DNA of 64,000 nt from Carpediemonas membranifera (Eukaryota; Fornicata), in the NCBI GenBank assembly GCA_019828565.1, contig JAHDYR010000025.1:1-64000 (forward strand). The letters are read 5' to 3'. Under the pieces are notes generated by a model. It was not told the DNA's origin and searched no databases. It saw only the letters and a program-made list of their open reading frames with translations. Shown piece by piece: positions 39,473 through 48,863 of this stretch (position 1 is its first letter; each line of letters begins with the position of its first letter). A program made the translations under genes and the position numbers.

Positions 39473-40834
39473 ATGGAGGCTGTAGCGGCAATAGACGAAG
39501 ATATCATGAAGCATTGGTTGAAGAATGTTCCAACCAAATCGCGTACGAACTACAACAAGCTTCTGAAAGACGTTTTGGCCAGAATTTGTCAGGAAACCGC
39601 CACAGATATCCAGAAGGGCATCGAGATTGTCCGTAGTGACGAGCTGGTAACCCATTTGCGCCGGTACCTCGCTGAGAAGCCTCTGGGGACGCAGAAGAAG
39701 ATCGTTTCGGCTGTTCAGTCTTTCCGGAACTTCGACTTGCCACACCCCGCGAAGCCGTTGTCCTGGAAAGAGGAGAAAGAGGTGTCGCCTGCATCAGTTG
39801 AGAGTCTCCCCAGCCCGTATGGCGCCATTGCCATTCTGCTCAACCAGACGGGCTGGGAGTATTCGTATCTCCAAGGTAATCTCCCCGATGCGATAGACCT
39901 TACCTCGTGCCCGAGCTGGATGGGCTTTGGCACGCTCAAATCGGGATTCCCGCAGGCCAGTGCTGTATCGGAGGCGCTCAAGGTTCAGGGGTTGACGGTT
40001 CGCATGCTTCGCTTTGCGCAGCGGATCGACGTGTCCACCGATAGGATGCAGTCTATCGGCACGCTAGAGCGCCGCGGCAGACCGCAGGAGAAGCCTCAGA
40101 AGGTCATTAAGGACAAGCGCATCAGCCTGACCGATGAGCAGTTCAGGCATCAGTTGGCGTCCAGTCACTTAACGACCACGCGGCGCCCAACGATCCTCGA
40201 TCTCAACCCGGAGATCCGAAGCTCTGCCGACCTGGTGCCGCCGACGCTCGATGACTGGCTTTACAAAAAGCTCAGGATGAGGATGGTCCAGCTCCACGAC
40301 CAGCGTAAGCCCGAGGGGGGCGACACGGGAGAGGGCGAGTCTGACGATGAGGCGCTGTTTGACGAGACAGCTGGCGAGGCAGAGATGCCGGAGACCGTGG
40401 TGGAGGGCGAGTTTGACGAGACAGCCGGGTTGGAGATGCTGGAAGGAGAGTGGGAGGATGAGGAGAGTTCAGACAGCGATGCCGAGGATAGCCTCGTCGA
40501 TAACCTGTCATTTCTTCAGTCACAACAGGTTGAGTGTGATATGTCTGAGAGAGATACCGATGAGGGTGTCCGTAGCGGGGCCAATGGAAGTGGGCTCGCT
40601 CCGCTCTATGACTCTATGAAGACCAGGGTGCCCAGCAGACGCATTCGCCTTCGCCGCTATCACGAGAGCGAGTCAGACTTGGGTAGCAGCAGCGACAGCG
40701 AGGACGGGATGCCGAAGCTGCCCGATGAGGCCTTTCAGCACATCCGTGATGCCGGAATGACAACTGTGAGGCTGACGAGGGCCGAGTATGACGGCGTGAT
40801 GGAGAAGAGAGAGCAGGAAAAGCATCAGAAGTAA
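39473..40834 (+). CDS. Tyrosine-recombinase-like protein A2, intact
   Basis: 453 residues and the only uninterrupted family member here. Start MEAVAAIDEDIMKHW; helical core-binding-like domain (SRTNYNKLLKDVLARI ... TQKKIVSAVQSFRNF). A middle domain has IAILLNQTGWEYSYLQG at the box-I position and LTVRMLRFAQRIDV at the H-x-x-R-like position. Then come the constant segment KVIKDKRISLTDEQFRHQ and an acidic tail. The expected catalytic Arg, His and Tyr set cannot be confirmed, so it may bind DNA without cutting. The six-G run at 40315-40320 keeps the tail in frame. It lies in a cassette between junctions 38994 and 41411 and is divergent from OTU gene 2. Confidence 0.6.
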   Translation: MEAVAAIDEDIMKHWLKNVPTKSRTNYNKLLKDVLARICQETATDIQKGIEIVRSDELVTHLRRYLAEKPLGTQKKIVSAVQSFRNFDLPHPAKPLSWKEEKEVSPASVESLPSPYGAIAILLNQTGWEYSYLQGNLPDAIDLTSCPSWMGFGTLKSGFPQASAVSEALKVQGLTVRMLRFAQRIDVSTDRMQSIGTLERRGRPQEKPQKVIKDKRISLTDEQFRHQLASSHLTTTRRPTILDLNPEIRSSADLVPPTLDDWLYKKLRMRMVQLHDQRKPEGGDTGEGESDDEALFDETAGEAEMPETVVEGEFDETAGLEMLEGEWEDEESSDSDAEDSLVDNLSFLQSQQVECDMSERDTDEGVRSGANGSGLAPLYDSMKTRVPSRRIRLRRYHESESDLGSSSDSEDGMPKLPDEAFQHIRDAGMTTVRLTRAEYDGVMEKREQEKHQK

Positions 40835-41289
40835 ATGAACGAAGTAAATATGTCGTGGGAATGACTCAAACACTGACTAAGCCATCGAATTGGCGCAGCT
40901 GACCCCATATTGTTGTTAAATGACCACAAAGCATTCGCTTATGCACAATTAGCTGCCAGAAAGAACACTACCGTTACTTTGGATCATTCCAGTTCGCCGG
41001 AGATGACGCAGGTCCAGAACGCTGCCTTGGAGGGCTGGTGAAGCGGTAGTGTAGCGCTTACTCACCAAGCGGGCGATGGTCTCGACGGGACGGTTGACGG
41101 TCTTAAGGTGGCCCTGCTCTTCGACGTACCAGGCGGACATGCCGATGACGGAGCGGCGCTGACCCTGGCGGACGTTATCCTCGCCCTGGGTGAAGCTGTT
41201 CTTGCTGAAGTACACGTGGATACCGATGGTGAGGCAGGGCTGTAGCATGGAGGCCGAGAAACCATAAACTGCACGGATCCACAAACGTG
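40835..41289. other. A2 3' flank with a foreign GC3-rich coding fragment
   Basis: The first 70 bp match the 3' flanks of A1 and A3. From about 40949 to 41284 the minus strand reads a 111-residue frame (GIHVYFSKNSFTQGEDN...) with G/C-rich third positions unlike the recombinase. It starts and stops without signals and may be a captured piece of a host gene. I cannot name it. Confidence 0.4.
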
Positions 41290-41952
41290 GATTGGCCTGA
41301 ACGACAGCGCTGATGCCCAGACAGGCATATATACATTCATTTATTCATCTGTGAGGTAGACAGAGACGCCCCTATCCTTTCGAGTCGATACCTTCCCAGG
41401 CAGTCGGCCGTAAAGTGCACAATTTTGCGATCGCTGTCGCAAACGAAATCCGTGGAATGATCAGTTACAGTAATATTCAGGGGATTGTTGTTCTATGTGT
41501 GCTGCACATTGAACGTTGTCTGCTCTAGAGCCACTACCAGCTTCTCCCTCCTTTGTAATCAACATCATTATTCATGCTCAGCCATATGGACGATAATACC
41601 GGGAATACAAGACGATTTAGTACTACGTGAAGCTTATAATGACATTAGCAAGCTTGTGTACACAGAAACAATTAATATCAACATCAGGAAGGCAAGAAGA
41701 AGATTGCCTATGAGAACGCCAGGGAGAGAACGCCGTGGAAGAATAGTGGTCCAGACGTAGTGATCAGGGGGTGGCGCACGGGGGAGAGTGCCATGGAGAG
41801 AGCGGCGGGGGCAGACCGATCCCCTCACTCTTTCACCGTCACGATAACAACGTCGCCCGCAACCAGTTCGACGTGACTCAGTGCAAATTCCCCCTTGACC
41901 ACATCCTGGCGCCGTTGTAGGGAGTGGTGACGTCGCCTCATTCGCGTACAAC
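41290..41952 (-). repeat. Terminal inverted repeat, right (663 bp)
   Basis: Partner of 35653-36316. Contains the junction at 41411-41420 and tail-2 inverted (41411-41952). Confidence 0.8.
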
Positions 41953-41961
41953 AAGGAGCGT

Positions 41962-42057
41962 TTATAAACCGAGCACATTGTCAACGACAGCCTCCATCTC
42001 TTCACGGCCAGTCGTTGCATGCATAGCAGCAAGTGAATACGCGACGTTTTCGTGCAT
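41962..42057 (-). pseudogene. 31-codon chimeric micro-gene
   Basis: Starts like the 262-residue protein (MHENVAYSLAAMHA) and ends like the SET protein (REEMEAVVDNVLGL, then TAA). The two pieces are joined in frame at a short shared TGCAACGACT. On the minus strand the junction GTGCACTTTA lies 25 nt before the ATG, and tail-2 follows the stop. It has a promoter-side end, a start, a stop and a tail, but almost no body. Confidence 0.7.
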
Positions 42058-42082
42058 GCAGACGATTCTCTGTTGTCAGCCG

Positions 42083-42119
42083 TAAAGTGCACAATTTTGC
42101 GATCGCTGTCGCAAACGAA
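42083..42119. promoter_or_regulatory. Junction site between micro-gene and RCC1-like gene
   Basis: TAAAGTGCAC at 42083-42092 lies 25 nt from the micro-gene ATG and 27 nt from the RCC1-like ATG. The 27 nt (TTTTGCGATCGCTGTCGCAA) are the last bases of tail-2, so the RCC1-like gene begins at the stub of a tail. Confidence 0.65.
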
Positions 42120-43712
42120 ATGAGCAGCGCTAGTTCATATGAGTACACCAAGGACCTATTTATAGCGTCTTTCCGGCTCTGTTTCCATAGAACACTGACA
42201 ATCCCCGGGGATATACCCTCAATCCTCAAACTCGCCTTTTTCAACCACTTCGACGAAGAAATGCCCTCGAGTGTGGCTTTTGAGATCCCCAACAGAGCAA
42301 GTGTTGATGTTGTCCAAATTAGCTTTGCAGAGCGCCAAATGATGGAAGCCATACTGTCAATGATTCCCCCTCTCAAACCATCCGCGCAAGCCCTCCTCGA
42401 CTGCGCCCGCTCCATCCTCACAGACGGCCCCCCGCTTTCCATGAACATCCCATTGGCTCCAGGTCAGGAGCTCCCCGTTGCCCTTCACACGCTCAACCAG
42501 GGCGCGGTGTGGGCGTGTCTGATGGGTGCTGGGGCCAACCCAGACCTCGAGGACATGGTTCTGAGGCGGTGTCAGAGCCAAGGCCCAGGCGAAATCGAGA
42601 TGCACAGCAAGATCCGCCGCATTTTCACTCCAGACGACAAGTGTCTCTGGTTCCTCTGCCGCAAGTTCCACTTCTCGCTGAACGTCGCCGAGAAGGACGG
42701 TGAGAGCTTTCAGTGCAATGCGTACGATAGATGCTACCACCACCGCATGTACATGGGCCGACTCTTCATGCTCGACACTGAGCACCACGCCGCCCTCACC
42801 AGGGCCAGAATGCCCAGGGCCCTCAAGGTTTTCAGCGATGATTCCACCCAGATCGCCAAGACGCCCAAGGGCCTGTGGGCCTGGGGCAAATGCCATCGGA
42901 ATGACAAATCCAGGTTCTCTGCCCCGTTCCGCCTCACCTTCCCCGAATGCCCCAGAGTATCCCACCTCGAGGCCAGCCTGCCCCCCTGGGAGAAGCACAG
43001 GATGGTGGTCGATGTATCACTATGGGCAATAGAGGCCTTTATACTCACCCCTGTCGGCACTATCGAATCAAGAGGGCCTGGGAACGTCTTCAAAGTCGCT
43101 TTGCCGACAGGATTTGTTCCTGATCACATCCTACATGGATTTAAGACAACTATCCTCTCCATGGGCGATCGTCAAATGATAAGCGGTTGGAACGGCTGTG
43201 GACGGTTGGGTCTTGGGCACAAGAAGAAGCTTTCTGGCTTCATTGACCTTCCCCATCCGGTGGAACAGATCATATTTTGCGATTATAACAACTTTAGCAT
43301 CTTCGAGAGTGACAACCGATTGCTATTTGCTGGCAGAGTTCCTGAATACCTTGAATCGTTTGTTGATTTGTATGAGGGCGAGAAATGCGTCACACCAACC
43401 CATATAGAGCTGCCATATCTGCGGACGAAAGGATTCTTCGCCGGGGAGGCGTGGGTCATCTGGGTCACTGAAGGCAAGAGTTATGTCTCGTGCAATTTTG
43501 GTGGCTTAGACAAGTTTTATGTCCCCTTTGAGGCCAGATATGCTTCCATAGATGGCGATCTAGTCGAGAAACCTGCTGATGGCTGCAAATTCTGCAATTC
43601 AGCCGGCCAATGGCTCGAAGTAGTGCGCGTGGCTTCCTTCGTGGCCGAGATGCGTGAGTGTGAGTCGCCCAGAGGTGTTGAAGTTGACACGATCGATAAT
43701 GTAAAGACGTAA
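42120..43712 (+). CDS. RCC1-like beta-propeller protein
   Basis: 530 residues. The N-terminal half is unrecognised and Cys/His-rich in places (CLWFLCRKFHF, YDRCYHH). The second half has RCC1-type blades: GLWAWGKCHRND, then DRQMISGWNGCGRLGLGHKKK followed by IDLPHPVEQIIFCDYNNFSIFESDNRLLFAGRV. RCC1 repeats form a propeller that binds chromatin or small GTPases. Only two or three blades are obvious, against seven in classical RCC1, so the others are diverged or the domain is partial. The next gene starts 17 nt after the stop. A GTGAGT donor at 43654 could join both frames through a 53-nt intron. Confidence 0.55.
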   Translation: MSSASSYEYTKDLFIASFRLCFHRTLTIPGDIPSILKLAFFNHFDEEMPSSVAFEIPNRASVDVVQISFAERQMMEAILSMIPPLKPSAQALLDCARSILTDGPPLSMNIPLAPGQELPVALHTLNQGAVWACLMGAGANPDLEDMVLRRCQSQGPGEIEMHSKIRRIFTPDDKCLWFLCRKFHFSLNVAEKDGESFQCNAYDRCYHHRMYMGRLFMLDTEHHAALTRARMPRALKVFSDDSTQIAKTPKGLWAWGKCHRNDKSRFSAPFRLTFPECPRVSHLEASLPPWEKHRMVVDVSLWAIEAFILTPVGTIESRGPGNVFKVALPTGFVPDHILHGFKTTILSMGDRQMISGWNGCGRLGLGHKKKLSGFIDLPHPVEQIIFCDYNNFSIFESDNRLLFAGRVPEYLESFVDLYEGEKCVTPTHIELPYLRTKGFFAGEAWVIWVTEGKSYVSCNFGGLDKFYVPFEARYASIDGDLVEKPADGCKFCNSAGQWLEVVRVASFVAEMRECESPRGVEVDTIDNVKT

Positions 43713-43729
43713 AGCTAAGTATTTCTGTG

Positions 43730-46468
43730 ATGACGAATTCTCTGATAACGTGGGTTCTCGGGAATCTTGTCGTCTCATTCCCGCCTGATACGACCGGTGA
43801 CCACATATGTTGCGCCATATACTCGCATCTCTTCTCCTCTCGTCTCCCAGGCTTCAATAAGAGAAAGATACACGAAGAAAACGTATTCCAGCACGCCATC
43901 CGGGAATTGGGCAGCATGAGGAACGATATAAGCCAATGTTTCACCAGCAACGTGAAGAACGATTGGAAGCGTGCAGTCCAAAGGATGACTTCTTCCAACC
44001 TTGTCACAGTTCATCCAGTCAACGACGAAGTTGAACGTTTGCGTGCCCGCGTTCAGGAGCTAGAGAAGCAATTGCGTGACACGACCTGCTTGCTGGACAT
44101 GATGAGCTCGCTGAACGCCATTCTGTCCGGCAAGAACAACGATACGGCATTCCACTCGATGTTCAACAGCTTTGCGAGTCGGCTGGGACTAGACACGATA
44201 GGAAGGACTCAGAAGCGCCGGGAGCCGATTGCCGGGCTGGACATGAGCATACTCAATATCCCAGGCCTTCGCGAGGCACTGTCGGAGGAGGAGGTGGCCG
44301 ATCTGTCTTGCTTCATTCCCGTGGAGTATGCCATCCAAGAGGCTGGCGTCACAGTCACAGCTGACAGCTCCAGGCTGACTGTCCCTATCGGTCAGACCGT
44401 CAATTTCATTGGTTCGCAGGAGCTCATTGACGCAACCGTGGAACGTCTGCAGCTCACCCCGACTGACACTGTCCGCTTTGGCCAGACAACCAAGCTACTA
44501 TATGCAGACGCGATAGATGCGAAACAGGCACGTGATACTGTCCGGGCCGACAGGATTCATAGACGGCAGGGACTTCGCTCTACAATTATTTCCCCCAACC
44601 CCTGGGATTTTGTTAGTTCGGTTTTCTTTGACTGTGAGGCCATATGCACCTCGGTCCTTCTTCGTCCGATGGCATTTGTTGCCGATAAGCCTGCTCGGAA
44701 GACATGTCTGGAGGTATGCGCAAAGGACGACGAAGTTGAGGCTGGCAGGGTCTTCAACCTTGAGTTGTGCCTGTGGGTTGACGGCTGGAAGCATGGAACT
44801 ACTGCAGTTAAGTTCAGGCTTGGTGACAAGGAGGGCATTGCCATTCCTGGGAAGTTGACCCGGGTCTTCACACTCTTGGAGTTCATCGGCCACGAGGACC
44901 AAATTCCATCTTTGTACCCCCGTATTGCTGCGGAGATCAGTAACTTGGTTAACCTCCACTTCTGTGTCCGGCAGACTGGCGCTATTGCCCAAATTTGCCG
45001 CGTCCATACCCTGGCCGACAACAAGGCTCTCCAAGTTCTGCTCGGAACCATGCGCGGCGGCAAGAACAGGTGTGTGTTTTCTGTTCTCAGTGATTCAGAG
45101 TTCATTTCCAACCCGTATGGATTCAGTACCATACGCGATCGTATCGCCGCTGCCAACCCACAGTACAAGGTCATCTCTGTGCAGTTATCCGACCTACTCC
45201 TCCGCCGACAGATGTACTACGCGGCACAAAAGCAAGAGATTGATCATCTGAGCAGTACACTGGGCCCAGGCAGACGAGTGAGGATCAAAGAGAAGGATCG
45301 GATCACCTTGGATCTTCAACACCGGTACGGTAAGTACAAGTGGGATGAGAATCAGTTCATCCCTCTGTTCCAGGACAGCCCTGCTCTTGCCGAGTTGACA
45401 ACAGTCGCCCCGCCGCTGATGCACACCAGCCATGAGCTCCTTGAGCAAGTCGCGTGTCTGGTTAAGATGTTTCCACAACCACCACGCAACCCAGAACTCT
45501 CTTTCTGGCGTCAGCAGAGCGGCAATACTGAGTTCGTCAGAACAGTTGGCTGCAACGAGCAAGAGAGAGCTCGTGCAAGACTGGCAGTCCTGGCTACCTC
45601 ACATATCACGTGTGTGCCAGAGTGTGTGAGAGAGCTTTTCCGTGTCATCGCTCACCTCCAGCATCTTTACTACTCGATGGAGGACCCGACCCCTGAGCTG
45701 ATCCGCTGGCATTGGGTCGCCGCCGCAGTCATACACGCGTTCCACACCGCAATGAGCATCTGCCCTGATGGCTCATACCGCACCAAGACCAAGAGTGCGG
45801 AAATGAAGAAGCCTTGTGTCATAACCCTTAAGATGCACGCTGCCGTTGCAGTCATTCCGTTGATCCATCAGGAGACTATGCTCCCTCTGACGTTCATGCT
45901 GGAGGAACATTTTGAGCGATCATTCCTGCCCAACATGGAGATGAAGCAACGCGCTCAGAGAGCTCGAATTCTGCATCTCGTCAGTCTGATGTCCCAGGCG
46001 AAGTACATCAAGCGTGCGTTGCTGAGGACTGAGTCCGCTGGCAGGAGACAGCACAGCATTCCGGCGCTGGGAACACTTGTTGCCATGCATGTACATGAGT
46101 GCGTGAAGAGTGCCCAGATGTGGAAGAAGGTGCGCGGAATGAGTGTGGATCCATTGGAGAACGCAGGTCTAGACCAGCTGAAACGTGATCTCACCACGTT
46201 CTGGCGAACATTCGACTCGAGAATGGCACAGGATGTGATGACATGCCAGGTAGTCTGGGACGATGGTATGCTGCACTGCCAGTTACCAAAGCGCACGGAA
46301 CCGCGTAATCCCGTGGAAATCACGGTATGTATATGCGAACATTTGGGAGCTGGTCACGATTCGTCTGATGACGAGGCTTATCGCCCAGGGAAGTCGAGGA
46401 AGAGTGCCAAGAAACGGAAACAGCCTACTATTCCGTCATTTGGTGGGTTCCAGCCAGACAATGAGTAA
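43730..46468 (+). CDS. Large protein, possible transposase-derived, 912 aa
   Basis: Not firmly recognised. After an N-terminal helical part comes a coiled coil (DEVERLRARVQELEKQLRD). The middle holds FNLELCLWVDGWKHGTTAVKFRL and, about 100 residues later, LADNKALQVLLGTMRGGKNRCVFSV; together these recall the RNase-H-like core of poorly described transposase-type proteins found in invertebrates and fungi. The C-terminus ends with a basic SRKSAKKRKQ, a likely nuclear signal. The ATG is 17 nt after the RCC1-like stop. The stop codon overlaps a GTAAGT donor-like sequence, so the 3' end could be spliced. No inverted repeats flank it. Confidence 0.45.
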   Translation: MTNSLITWVLGNLVVSFPPDTTGDHICCAIYSHLFSSRLPGFNKRKIHEENVFQHAIRELGSMRNDISQCFTSNVKNDWKRAVQRMTSSNLVTVHPVNDEVERLRARVQELEKQLRDTTCLLDMMSSLNAILSGKNNDTAFHSMFNSFASRLGLDTIGRTQKRREPIAGLDMSILNIPGLREALSEEEVADLSCFIPVEYAIQEAGVTVTADSSRLTVPIGQTVNFIGSQELIDATVERLQLTPTDTVRFGQTTKLLYADAIDAKQARDTVRADRIHRRQGLRSTIISPNPWDFVSSVFFDCEAICTSVLLRPMAFVADKPARKTCLEVCAKDDEVEAGRVFNLELCLWVDGWKHGTTAVKFRLGDKEGIAIPGKLTRVFTLLEFIGHEDQIPSLYPRIAAEISNLVNLHFCVRQTGAIAQICRVHTLADNKALQVLLGTMRGGKNRCVFSVLSDSEFISNPYGFSTIRDRIAAANPQYKVISVQLSDLLLRRQMYYAAQKQEIDHLSSTLGPGRRVRIKEKDRITLDLQHRYGKYKWDENQFIPLFQDSPALAELTTVAPPLMHTSHELLEQVACLVKMFPQPPRNPELSFWRQQSGNTEFVRTVGCNEQERARARLAVLATSHITCVPECVRELFRVIAHLQHLYYSMEDPTPELIRWHWVAAAVIHAFHTAMSICPDGSYRTKTKSAEMKKPCVITLKMHAAVAVIPLIHQETMLPLTFMLEEHFERSFLPNMEMKQRAQRARILHLVSLMSQAKYIKRALLRTESAGRRQHSIPALGTLVAMHVHECVKSAQMWKKVRGMSVDPLENAGLDQLKRDLTTFWRTFDSRMAQDVMTCQVVWDDGMLHCQLPKRTEPRNPVEITVCICEHLGAGHDSSDDEAYRPGKSRKSAKKRKQPTIPSFGGFQPDNE

Positions 46469-46625
46469 GTTTGAAGAATATAAAGAAGGATTTATGGCGA
46501 GACACCCGTTTATGAATTTACTCGATTGTATGTAATATGATACAGTTCCACGCTTCAGCCGACGGAAGGCTCCTTTATCGGGACCTTTCGTAAATCCGAA
46601 GAAAGAAGTGCGCAATTCGGACAAG

Positions 46626-46898
46626 ATGGATCAATATGAAGAAAGAAGTGATAGCTCAAAGCTGATCAGCCACAAACTGGCGTTTAACGTTTGTGATCGC
46701 GAGATTTCGGCCTGCATGCGCGTTGTTTCCAAGTGTTTGTCCATTCAAGATGTCGCTGCCGAGGTTAACCACATTAATGAGAATCTTTACCTCGATTCAC
46801 GCATACCGAAAGAGCTGAACGCAATTGTGCGTTCTTCTCGCATCATTGAAGAAGCTGTGATTGCATTCGCCACAAACAGCATAGTTCGCGGTCAGTAA
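46626..46898 (+). CDS. Small hypothetical protein, 90 aa
   Basis: Not recognised. Starts MDQYEERSDSSKLISHKLAF and is helical; hydrophobic and charged residues alternate as in a small folded or dimeric protein. It follows the 912-residue gene on the same strand by about 150 nt; a still shorter frame (46461-46535, MSKFEEYKEGFMARH) overlaps the large gene's stop. It may be a 3' exon of the large gene. Only one copy is seen. Confidence 0.4.
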   Translation: MDQYEERSDSSKLISHKLAFNVCDREISACMRVVSKCLSIQDVAAEVNHINENLYLDSRIPKELNAIVRSSRIIEEAVIAFATNSIVRGQ

Positions 46899-47501
46899 CC
46901 ACTGATGGCGCGAATCTTGATGCACATTGGCTTCTTAGTGCCTGCGTGGATGTTTGATGTTGTTTTCGTTTCTTTTCGCGAGGTTCGAAGACTCTTTGTA
47001 TTCATTTTCATCGTCTTTGGAAATAAATCGACTGAATCTTTCTCGAGTCATTCATTGAATTGCTTGGAATAGGTTTAATTTAAATGGAAATGGATGTGCT
47101 AGTCCTCCTCTACGCCTGAATGCGGACACGGCGCATACTGTCTTTTTCGAAATATCCAAAGTGAGTGCAAATAAAAATAAATAAAGTTGTACCCTCAGGA
47201 TACTTCTATAGTTAGGTACTACTCATGGGAGAAGTTTCCTCTCTTTCTGAACTTCCTACAGAGCAGCAGCCTCAATTCTCGCAAAAACCAGTGAATCTTT
47301 TTAATATCTCGCGATTGTACGTTGGAATATTCCCATAGATCTAGCTCGTGTCCTTATTTGCCTTGAACTAACCTTTACTAGATCTATAGAAATATTCCTA
47401 CGCTCAATCTTGAGATTGGAAGAAGATTTGGTCGAAAAATGGGCAAAAATGGGTACCATACCCACCTCTTGACCGAATTTTAATGAATTTTTTAAAGATA
47501 C
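46899..47501. other. AT-rich spacer with one hairpin
   Basis: No gene seen. A hairpin with about 21-bp arms (GGAATATT ... AATATTCC, with ATAGATCTAG inside) lies at 47325-47400. Composition is more AT-rich than the cassette regions, closer to ordinary intergenic DNA. Confidence 0.5.
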
Positions 47502-47569
47502 TGGGTACCTTACCCATGGGTAAGGTACCCATTCGAGGTGGGTACCTCACCCCCCCCGGAGACAGTATG
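47502..47569. repeat. CATACTGTC element of the GGTACC type, inverse copy
   Basis: A perfect 30-bp palindrome (47502-47531), GGTACC repeats, a C run and terminal GACAGTATG. Exact inverse of 26436-26503. It touches the first codons of A3. Confidence 0.75.
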
Positions 47570-48716
47570 CTATGGCTAAGAGGATCGTTTCGGCTGTTCA
47601 GTCTTTCCGGAACTTCGACTTGCCACACCCCGCGAAGCCGTTGTCCTGGAAAGAGGAGAAAGAGGTGTCGCCTGCATCAGTTGAGAGTCTCCCCAGCCCG
47701 TATGGCGCCATTGCCATTCTGCTCAACCAGACGGGCTGGGAGTATTCGTATCTCCAAGGTAATCTCCCCGATGCGATAGACCTTACCTCGTGCCCGAGCT
47801 GGATGGGCTTTGGCACGCTCAAATCGGGATTCCCGCAGGCCAGTGCTGTATCGGAGGCGCTCAAGGTTCAGGGGTTGACGGTTCGCATGCTTCGCTTGTC
47901 GCAGCGGATCAACGTGTCCACCGATAGGATGCAGTCTATCGGCACGCTAGAGCGCCGCGGCAGACCGCGGGAGAAGCCTCAGAAGGTCATTAAGGACAAG
48001 CGCATCAGCCTGACCGATGAGCAGTTCAGGCATCAGTTGGCGTCCAGTCACTTAACGACCACGCGGCGCCCAACGATCCTCGATCTCAACCCGGAGATCC
48101 GAAGCTCTGCCGACCTGGTGCCGCCGACGCTCGATGACTGGCTTTACAAAAAGCTCAGGATGAGGATGGTCCAGCTCCACGACCAGCGTAAGCCCGAGGG
48201 GGCGACACGGGAGAGGGCGAGTCTGACGATGAGGCGCTGTTTGACGAGACAGCTGGCGAGGCAGAGATGCCGGAGACCGTGGTGGAGGGCGAGTTTGACG
48301 AGACAGCCGGGTTGGAGATGCTGGAAGGAGAGTGGGAGGATGAGGAGAGTTCAGACAGCGATGCCGAGGATAGCCTCGTCGATAACCTGTCATTTCTTCA
48401 GTCACAACAGGTTGAGTGTGATATGTCTGAGAGAGATACCGATGAGGGTGTCCGTAGCGGGGCCAATGGAAGTGGGCTCGCTCCGCTCTATGACGCTATG
48501 AAGACCAGGGAGCCCAGCAGACGCATTCGCCTTCGCCGCTATCACGAGAGCGAGTCAGACTTGGGTAGCAGCAGCGACAGCGAGGACGGGATGCCGAAGC
48601 TGCCCATTGAAGCCTTTGAGCACATCCGTGATGCCGGGATGACAACTGTGAGGCTGACGAGGGCCGAGTATGACGACCTGATGGAGAAGAGAGAGCAGGA
48701 AAAGCATCAGAAGTAA
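47570..48716 (+). pseudogene. Recombinase-like A3, 5' truncated and frame-shifted
   Basis: Begins at the palindrome element, at the protein position where the 26220-26435 fragment ends. From AKRIVSAVQSFRNF on it follows A2 almost exactly (differences such as RFAQRID to RLSQRIN). The G run at 48198-48202 has five G against six in A2, which shifts the frame before the acidic tail; the tail remains open in the other frame to 48716. The core-binding-like N-terminus is missing. From AAGGTCATTAAGG onward the DNA is the inverted repeat of A1. Confidence 0.85.
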
Positions 48717-48863
48717 ATGAACGAAGTAAATATGTCGTGGGAATGACTCAAACACTGACTAAGCCATCGACTTGGCGCAGCTGACCAGACAGTCAGATAT
48801 ACATTCATTTATTCCTGTCTCGCTCTCTTGCCTGTCGGAGACCAGCGGATTGAGATCGAGCCA

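Noticed and set aside
35653-41952. Calling the 6.3-kb unit a classical DDE transposon
   Set aside because: No DDE transposase and no target duplication; tail-2 also occurs alone after the SET gene.
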